NCBI GenBank assembly: GCA_028097945.1
Contig: JAOHFJ010000027.1
Coordinates: 1 to 5,334, forward strand
Direction of reading: 5' to 3'
Length of the DNA: 5,334 nt
DNA from: Candidatus Pelagibacter sp.
GTDB taxonomy: Bacteria > Pseudomonadota > Alphaproteobacteria > Pelagibacterales > Pelagibacteraceae
The notes beneath the pieces are model-generated. The model was not told where the DNA came from. It saw only the letters and a list, made by a program, of their open reading frames with translations, and did not search any database. This document shows positions 1-5,334 of the stretch, in pieces (position 1 is the first letter of the stretch; each line of letters opens with the position of its first letter). A program made the translations under genes and the position numbers.

Positions 1-94
1 TTCAGGTGGTCGTTATGATGATTTATTAAAAAGTTTAGGAGCCAAAAAGAGTATTCCTGCCGTTGGAGCAGCAATAAACTTAAAAAATATATGA
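1..94 (+). CDS. hisZ: HisZ, ATP phosphoribosyltransferase regulatory subunit (3' end only)
   Basis: Partial gene; the open frame begins at base 2 and ends with TGA at 92-94. About 30 C-terminal residues are visible. They begin SGGRYDDLLKSLGA and end PAVGAAINLKNI. The GGRYD element followed by a short Ala/Gly-rich strand (here VGAAINL) is the end of the class II histidyl-tRNA-synthetase-like fold. HisZ shares this fold but does not aminoacylate. HisZ is known to pair with short-form HisG, where it carries histidine feedback control and is needed for activity. The next gene is a short-form HisG that overlaps it by four bases (ATGA), so translational coupling and a 1:1 complex are expected. The piece alone could also be a HisRS tail. 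However, HisRS has an anticodon-binding domain after this motif and none follows here, so HisZ is preferred. Confidence 0.8.
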   Translation, partial: SGGRYDDLLKSLGAKKSIPAVGAAINLKNI

Positions 95-771
95 AAGATT
101 TGATTACTATAGGTTTGCCAAGTAAAGGGCGATTAAAAGAAAAATCAATATCATTTTTTAATGATAGAGAATTAAAAATTATACAAAGTGAAAAAGAAAG
201 AAACTATTTTGGTGCTATCGAAAATAAACCCAACGTAAAAATTATATTTCTACACGCTAAAGAAATTATTCAAAGATTAGGAGATGGCACACTAGATATC
301 GGTGTATCTGGCCTCGATCTCTTGAAAGAGTCAGAGAAAAATTTACAAAGTAAAATAAATATTCAAAAAAAACTTGATTATGGAAATGCGAATTTAGTGA
401 TTGCTGTGCCCGATGATTGGATAGATGTGCAGACAATAGCTGATCTTGAAGAAATATCATTTGATATAAGATCAAAAAGAAATACTAGATTGAGAGTAGC
501 AACTAAGTATCCGAATTTAACAAATGATTATTTGATTTCAAAAGGAGTTACCCAATACAAATTAATACCTAGTCTTGGTGCTACAGAAACATATCCTTTT
601 ATTGGTTCTTCAGAAATAATTACTGATATCACCTCTACAGGAAAAACTTTGGCTGATAATAATCTAAGAGTTCTTAAAGATGGGTTGATACTTAGTTCTA
701 AAGCGTGTTTGTTTATTGCAAAAAAAAAGGCTGCGAAATTGCAGCCTTTTTTAAAATCTTTGGTTAGGTGA
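91..771 (+). CDS. hisG: ATP phosphoribosyltransferase, short form, catalytic subunit
   Basis: Catalyses the first step of histidine synthesis in the cytoplasm: ATP plus PRPP gives phosphoribosyl-ATP and pyrophosphate. At 226 residues it is the short HisG form, lacking the C-terminal PII-like histidine-binding domain of the long form, so it should depend on HisZ. Visible motifs are GLPSKGRL near residues 8-15, DIGVSGLDLL around residues 70-80, and the PRPP loop DITSTGKTL at residues 179-187. The ATG overlaps the hisZ stop as ATGA, which fixes the start and implies an operon. The odd part is the 3' end. A run of nine A (720-728) and a perfect GC-rich hairpin lie within codons 211-221, upstream of the TGA stop, so the last roughly 15 residues (KKKAAKLQPFLKSLVR) are encoded by terminator sequence. 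The tail may have been replaced or remodelled, or the homopolymer may hide a frame change. The family assignment is secure; the exact C-terminus is less so. Confidence 0.95.
   Translation: MKDLITIGLPSKGRLKEKSISFFNDRELKIIQSEKERNYFGAIENKPNVKIIFLHAKEIIQRLGDGTLDIGVSGLDLLKESEKNLQSKINIQKKLDYGNANLVIAVPDDWIDVQTIADLEEISFDIRSKRNTRLRVATKYPNLTNDYLISKGVTQYKLIPSLGATETYPFIGSSEIITDITSTGKTLADNNLRVLKDGLILSSKACLFIAKKKAAKLQPFLKSLVR
723..752 (+). terminator. Intrinsic terminator embedded in the 3' end of hisG
   Basis: GGCTGC (729-734) pairs perfectly with GCAGCC (741-746) around the six-base loop GAAATT. Flanking A (723-728) and T (747-752) runs extend the stem and supply the U-tract. This is a textbook Rho-independent terminator for the hisZ-hisG transcript. 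Its U-tract ends about 17 bases before the hisG stop codon, so transcripts released here would lack an in-frame stop. The A-rich left arm would also provide a U-tract on the minus strand, though no minus-strand gene ends here now. Confidence 0.8.
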
Positions 772-818
772 AATTACATTCACACACATATTACGCCAAT
801 ACTCACTTATTTAACTTC

Positions 819-840
819 TTCACTGCAAACTTCACTGCAG
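819..840 (+). repeat. Left copy of a 22-bp direct repeat flanking the hydrolase gene
   Basis: This copy matches 2144-2165 at 20 of 22 positions in the same orientation; the two differences are C here and T there, at equivalent places in each half. It is itself a tandem pair: TTCACTGCAAAC (819-830) then TTCACTGCAG (831-840). CTGCA (823-827) can pair with TGCAG (836-840), but unlike the right copy it is followed by AAATG and not a T-run, so it is not a terminator. The surrounding 146-base spacer (772-917) between hisG and the hydrolase shows no open frame of note. Only a weak promoter-like pair is visible (GTGACT at 871-876, TTAAAT at 893-898, 16-base spacer). Confidence 0.75.
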
Positions 841-917
841 AAATGCCCCAAATAGAAAGCAAACAGAAAGGTGACTTCATTTTAGAGTTGAGTTAAATTT
901 ACTTATACAAAATTTGA

Positions 918-2072
918 ATGACTAGAATTATTTATTTTATCCTTTCTTTTTTTATAATGATCGGCGTACCGTTTGCTGGTGAGAAATATTGTTTTGATTG
1001 TATGCACAAATACAAAATAGGTGATAAGAAAAATGAAACCTATGAGTTTGAGTTTGATTTACAAAACAATGAAATATCTAAATTTGCTAATGAACAAGTA
1101 TCAGACAAAAAAACTGGTTTAGTTTCTTACATCTTATTTGAAAACAACAAAATTTTAGTTGATGAAAACAGAAAATCAAAATATAGAGGACCATATCCTT
1201 CACACTCGGTTGGTAAGTCTTTGGTATCTTTAGTTACAGGTTATGCTGTTTGTTCTAATTATATTAATCATACAGTTTTTGATAGAATAGATTACCCAAC
1301 GGTTGCAGGTACTTTATATGAAAATCAAAGATTGATTGATTTACTTAACATGACAGCAGGTGATGATGAAATAGTAGGTGATAGACTTTACGGACACGAC
1401 AACCCAATCAAAGGTAAAGGTCCTAATGTTAATACAATACCAATTCACAAAGTTATGAAGAAATATTTTAAAGATGTAGAAGGTTTAGAACCTGGTAAGT
1501 ATCATAACTATAGTGCCATGACAACCAATGTAATAATGAACTATGTTATTTACAAAACTGGTGATGACTGGAACAAGTTATTACATAAGATATTTGTAGA
1601 AGACGCTAAAGTTGCAAAAAGAGTTTATTTCGGTAAGACTTTAGACAAATGGGGTAAGAGAAAAACACATAACAGAAAATCTGGTGAGTATGGTAGATAT
1701 TCTTTCTATGCTGACAGATATGATTATGTAAGAATTGCTAACTTAATTATGAATCATTGGAATAATGATACTTGCGTTGGTAAGTATTTAAAAACAATGT
1801 ATGAAAATAGAGTTGATAGAAATTATGATAACAGTAAGTTTCATGGTAATTGGGCGGTTGCAAAATCATATGGTGGTCAGTTTCTATGGGATGCTATTGG
1901 TTTAGAAGAAAGAACAATTTTAATGATGGATGGTGCTCACGGACAACAAGTAGTTATTGATTTTGACAAGAACAGAATTATTACTGCTCATTCTGTAGAA
2001 AGAGATTACGACTATTACAGTTTGATATATCTACAATTAGAACCAGATACATCATACAGACCAGCGAATTAA
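918..2072 (+). CDS. Secreted serine hydrolase, beta-lactamase/PBP4*/EstB-like family
   Basis: The 384-residue protein has an N-terminal signal peptide: a basic start, a hydrophobic stretch at residues 4-18, and possible cleavage after Ala20 in PFAGEK. The mature part therefore acts in the periplasm. The body fits the class C beta-lactamase-like serine hydrolase fold (Pfam PF00144). The SxxK nucleophile motif is S97-V-G-K100 within SHSVGKS. A DLLNMTAGDDE segment follows, as in this family. The Tyr motif is Y198-S-A, where the usual third residue is Asn. An HxG-like third motif is seen as DGAHGQQ, with His341. Four cysteines (25, 28, 112, 286), including a CxxC just after the signal peptide, could form disulfides. 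The substrate cannot be told: family members include esterases, amidases, D-Ala peptidases and nylon-oligomer hydrolases. No clear Shine-Dalgarno precedes the ATG; the signal peptide supports this start over Met14. Glycine codons are 23 GGT, 3 GGA and 1 GGC, unlike the mixed use in its neighbours. Together with the flanking repeats this suggests acquisition. Confidence 0.8.
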   Translation: MTRIIYFILSFFIMIGVPFAGEKYCFDCMHKYKIGDKKNETYEFEFDLQNNEISKFANEQVSDKKTGLVSYILFENNKILVDENRKSKYRGPYPSHSVGKSLVSLVTGYAVCSNYINHTVFDRIDYPTVAGTLYENQRLIDLLNMTAGDDEIVGDRLYGHDNPIKGKGPNVNTIPIHKVMKKYFKDVEGLEPGKYHNYSAMTTNVIMNYVIYKTGDDWNKLLHKIFVEDAKVAKRVYFGKTLDKWGKRKTHNRKSGEYGRYSFYADRYDYVRIANLIMNHWNNDTCVGKYLKTMYENRVDRNYDNSKFHGNWAVAKSYGGQFLWDAIGLEERTILMMDGAHGQQVVIDFDKNRIITAHSVERDYDYYSLIYLQLEPDTSYRPAN

Positions 2073-2143
2073 TCCTTTGTTGTTAATAATAAACTAGGGT
2101 TGCCTTCAGGACCGTTTTTTGATTATAAAAACTTCATTGAACA

Positions 2144-2165
2144 TTCATTGCAAACTTCATTGCAG
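2144..2165 (+). repeat. Right copy of the 22-bp direct repeat flanking the hydrolase gene
   Basis: Second copy of the element at 819-840, with 20 of 22 bases identical. The TTCATTG heptamer occurs three times in a row here, at 2133, 2144 and 2156, that is every 11-12 bases or about one helical turn. The copies start 72 bases after the hydrolase stop, while the left copy ends 77 bases before its start codon, so they bracket the gene almost symmetrically. They could be the scar of an insertion, an att-like site, or a binding-site array. Confidence 0.75.
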
Positions 2166-2171
2166 TTTTTT
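2147..2171 (+). terminator. Terminator for the hydrolase gene, built from the right repeat
   Basis: ATTGCAA (2147-2153) pairs with TTGCAGT (2160-2166), including one T-G wobble, around the loop ACTTCA. It is followed by a T-run (2166-2171). It lies about 75 bases after the hydrolase stop and reads in the right direction. The stem is AT-rich and only seven pairs, so it is moderate in strength. A weaker hairpin-plus-T6 at 2098-2120 lies upstream of it. Confidence 0.5.
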
Positions 2172-2183
2172 GTTTAGGTTAAA

Positions 2184-2211
2184 AAAAAGGGCATTAAAAA
2201 CTGCCCTTTTT
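2184..2211. terminator. Bidirectional terminator between the hydrolase gene and groEL
   Basis: GGGCA (2189-2193) pairs with TGCCC (2202-2206) around an eight-base loop. The stem is extended by A and T runs on the two sides, so either strand yields a hairpin followed by U's. On the minus strand it lies 24 bases after the groEL stop and is followed by eight T's, making it the main groESL terminator. On the plus strand it backs up termination of the convergent hydrolase transcript. Confidence 0.85.
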
Positions 2212-2235
2212 GAATTTTGATTTGGGTTGGAACGA

Positions 2236-3903
<1,668 letters not shown>

Positions 3904-3910
3904 CTAAGGG

Positions 3911-4207
3911 TTATTTTTTGCTTTTTGAAATTCCCATTATGTCTGACTCTTTCATAATGCTGTATTCTTTTCCGTCAATTTTGACATCAGTTCCAGACCA
4001 CTTTCCGAAAAGAACTATATCTCCAACTTTTACATCCATCGGAGCAATTTTTCCGTTTTCATTTTTTGCACCAGGACCCACAGCTACAACTTCTCCTTCT
4101 TGAGGCTTTTCCTTAGCTGTGTCTGGGATAATAATTCCGCCAGCAGTTTTTTCTTCACTGTCTAGCACTTTAATGAGCACACGATCGTGCAAAGGTCTAA
4201 ATTTCAT
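3911..4207 (-). CDS. groES: Co-chaperonin GroES (Hsp10)
   Basis: The 98-residue, full-length co-chaperonin. Seven copies form the lid that caps the GroEL ring. It begins [13 protein letters not shown], the typical first beta strand, followed by the mobile loop [18 protein letters not shown] (about residues 18-35) that binds GroEL. The GEVVAVGPG and [12 protein letters not shown] strands follow. The start is supported by AGGAG on the minus strand (4221-4217), nine bases upstream of ATG. It is the first gene of the operon and stands directly behind a heat-shock type promoter. The ordering and content are entirely regular for Alphaproteobacteria. Confidence 0.99.
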   Translation of the reverse strand: MKFRPLHDRVLIKVLDSEEKTAGGIIIPDTAKEKPQEGEVVAVGPGAKNENGKIAPMDVKVGDIVLFGKWSGTDVKIDGKEYSIMKESDIMGISKSKK

Positions 4208-4242
4208 ATGTATTTTCTCCTATAAATTTTTATGTAGTGTTG

Positions 4243-4270
4243 ATATGGTATGTTTTAATAAGATTTCAAG
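4243..4270 (-). promoter_or_regulatory. RpoH (sigma-32) type heat-shock promoter of groES-groEL
   Basis: Read on the minus strand, CTTGAA (4270-4265) is followed by 14 bases and then TACCATAT (4250-4243). The first is an exact match to the heat-shock -35 box. The second matches the last six bases of the CCCCATAT-type -10 box. The spacing is within the range known for sigma-32 promoters. Transcription would start near 4236, giving a leader of about 30 bases with the AGGAG site. No CIRCE inverted repeat (TTAGCACTC-N9-GAGTGCTAA) is seen in the upstream region, so control by HrcA is not supported. Confidence 0.7.
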
Positions 4271-4320
4271 AGGCAAATATCATTAAAAAAACCTTTAAAT
4301 ACTATATTTTATGAGCATTA

Positions 4321-4330
4321 AGAGGAAGGA
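4321..4330 (+). promoter_or_regulatory. Ribosome binding site that supports a TTG start for the HAD gene
   Basis: The purine-rich AGAGGAAGGA ends nine bases before TTG at 4340-4342. The reading frame is closed by TAA at 4319-4321, and the first internal Met codon is about 70 residues in, beyond the catalytic motif. TTG is therefore the only credible start. The promoter is not clear; TATATT at 4303-4308 is a possible -10 box without a good -35. Confidence 0.65.
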
Positions 4331-4339
4331 ATCAATAAA

Positions 4340-5146
4340 TTGAAAGAACTAGATCACCTATCTAATATCTTCGATAATTATGACACTTTTGTAATAGATT
4401 TATGGGGCGTTATACATAATGGTGTGGCCCTTAATCCAAAAGCAATTAACGCTGTAAAACATTTAAAAGATAAATCAAAAAAAATTGTATTTTTATCTAA
4501 TGCCCCTAGACCAAGTTCGAAGGTTATTAATTTCTTGTTAAAAATGAATATGAGTAAAAAATTTCTCTCAAATGTAATGACCTCAGGAGAAGCAGCTATG
4601 TATGCGATAAATAAAAATCAATTTGGCAGAAATTTCTTTCATTTGGGGCCACCAAGAGATACCTCTATTTTTGAAAAAGTAAAAAAGAACAAAACAGATC
4701 TTGATAGCTGTGATTTTATCTTATGTACGGGCTTATTCGATGAACATGAAGGTAATTTAGAGCACTATAAAAAATTTTTAGAAAGCCATATAAAAAAAAA
4801 ATTGGTATGCACTAATCCAGACTTAACTGTGCATAGAGGAAATAAAGAAGAATTATGCGCTGGAGCGATAGCAAAAGTATTTGAAGATCTTGGGGGAGAA
4901 GTAGTTTATTTTGGAAAACCATATAAAGAAGTTTATAATTTGTGCTTTAATTCAGATGAAAAAGTTTTAGCTATAGGTGATAACTTAAGAACGGATATTA
5001 AGGGAGCTAATAATTTAAATATAGATTGCATATTTATTTCTGACGGCGTACACAGGGATGAATTTCAAAATGTTTCAGAACTAGATAATCTTTTAAATAA
5101 ATATAAAGTTAAAGCAAATTTTTTTCAAAGAGAGCTTAAATGGTAA
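4340..5146 (+). CDS. HAD-superfamily class IIA protein (TIGR01459-like)
   Basis: The 268-residue cytoplasmic protein is of the haloacid dehalogenase fold with a C2-type cap. Motif I is D20-L-W-G-V, holding the nucleophilic Asp20, but the usual second Asp (general acid/base, two residues on) is Trp22. Motif II is FLSNAPR (Ser53). Motif III is FGKP with Lys193. Motif IV is GDNLRTD with Asp214 and Asp219. The DLWGV start, the length and the position before ribF match the mainly alphaproteobacterial TIGR01459 family, whose substrate is not established. Without the second Asp, ordinary phosphomonoesterase activity may be weak or altered. The stop overlaps the ribF start, so the two are co-transcribed and probably coupled; a role near flavin or sugar-phosphate metabolism is only a guess. 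It diverges from groES across a 132-base spacer. Confidence 0.85.
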   Translation: MKELDHLSNIFDNYDTFVIDLWGVIHNGVALNPKAINAVKHLKDKSKKIVFLSNAPRPSSKVINFLLKMNMSKKFLSNVMTSGEAAMYAINKNQFGRNFFHLGPPRDTSIFEKVKKNKTDLDSCDFILCTGLFDEHEGNLEHYKKFLESHIKKKLVCTNPDLTVHRGNKEELCAGAIAKVFEDLGGEVVYFGKPYKEVYNLCFNSDEKVLAIGDNLRTDIKGANNLNIDCIFISDGVHRDEFQNVSELDNLLNKYKVKANFFQRELKW

Positions 5147-5334
5147 TGCAAATTTATAAAAATGCAAATTTAAATAAGAAACATTTTAGCAGCGTGATTG
5201 CAATTGGTAACTTCGATGGATTACATCTTGGACATCAAAAAGTTATTAATGAAGCAAAACAACAGGCAAAAAAAAATAATTTACCCTTTGGTCTAATGAC
5301 CTTCGAGCCAGTACCTGTAATGTTTTTTAGTAAA
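5140..5334 (+). CDS. ribF: Bifunctional riboflavin kinase / FAD synthetase (5' part)
   Basis: Only the first 65 codons are in the window; the frame is open to the last base. The protein phosphorylates riboflavin to FMN (C-terminal kinase domain, not visible) and adenylates FMN to FAD with the N-terminal nucleotidyltransferase domain seen here. The signature IGNFDGLHLGHQ (residues 22-33) contains the HxGH nucleotide-binding motif. A second conserved block reads TFEPVPVMFF. Most family members have a His where the first Val of PVP stands, so this is a mild departure. Two in-frame ATGs are possible, at 5140 (overlapping the HAD gene by seven bases) and 5146 (TAATG, one-base overlap). An AAGAGAG at about 5128-5134 does not decide between them. 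Confidence 0.93.
   Translation, partial: MVMQIYKNANLNKKHFSSVIAIGNFDGLHLGHQKVINEAKQQAKKNNLPFGLMTFEPVPVMFFSK

Noticed and set aside
266..475. Minus-strand open frame inside hisG
   Set aside because: Shadow of a clearly conserved gene; no start signal and no family resemblance.
871..898. Possible sigma-70 promoter for the hydrolase (GTGACT, 16 bases, TTAAAT)
   Set aside because: Only four of six matches in each box in an AT-rich spacer; too weak to list as a feature.
1213..1790. Repeated GGTAAG(T) strings in the hydrolase gene, resembling eukaryotic 5' splice sites
   Set aside because: They are in-frame Gly-Lys codon pairs produced by the strong GGT preference; the frame is uninterrupted and no intron is needed.
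2098..2120. Hairpin GGT-CC/GG-ACC followed by T6 after the hydrolase gene
   Set aside because: Five pairs with a two-base bulge and a tight loop; likely weaker than the terminators downstream.
2070..2122. Short minus-strand stretch reading KNGPEGNPSLLLTTKD before a stop, resembling a protein tail
   Set aside because: An in-frame stop lies just upstream, so it is too short to be a gene; possible fossil, but chance cannot be excluded.
4208..4339. CIRCE operator before groES
   Set aside because: No TTAGCACTC...GAGTGCTAA inverted repeat or recognisable variant on either strand.

Overview
The window looks like a compact, AT-rich alphaproteobacterial genome of the SAR11/Candidatus Pelagibacter type. 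This rests on the low GC, very short or overlapping gene junctions, a short-form HisG coupled to HisZ, groES-groEL on the opposite strand, and a TIGR01459-type HAD protein overlapping ribF. The lineage is inferred from gene content and style, since no marker gene or search was available.

Layout, left to right. The 3' tail of hisZ (1-94, +) overlaps hisG (91-771, +) by four bases. These encode the two subunits of the HisZ-HisG ATP phosphoribosyltransferase. A strong intrinsic terminator hairpin lies inside the last codons of hisG. Next comes a 1.15-kb plus-strand gene for a secreted serine hydrolase of the beta-lactamase/PBP4* fold (918-2072). It stands alone, has distinct glycine codon use, and is flanked by near-identical 22-bp direct repeats (819-840 and 2144-2165). 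Between it and groEL are two good terminators, one of them bidirectional. groEL (2236-3894) and groES (3911-4207) form a minus-strand operon behind a convincing RpoH (sigma-32) type heat-shock promoter. Diverging from it on the plus strand are a HAD-superfamily class IIA protein that starts at TTG (4340-5146) and the 5' part of ribF (5140-5334, running off the window).

How it fits together. Three ordinary housekeeping blocks are present: histidine biosynthesis, the chaperonin, and flavin cofactor synthesis with a linked HAD protein. The hydrolase sits between hisG and groEL and looks like an accessory insertion. Its outer flanks resemble each other: the hisG end and the groEL end both show an A8-GG hairpin, a T-run and the 9-mer ATTACATTC at nearly the same spacing. 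This suggests that the groEL 3' end/terminator may have been duplicated or used as an integration point. That is an inference and needs comparison with relatives lacking the gene.

No RNA gene, CRISPR array, insertion sequence or transposase was seen. The most interesting item is the hydrolase cassette with its duplicated borders; the rest is well-known biology with some odd details.
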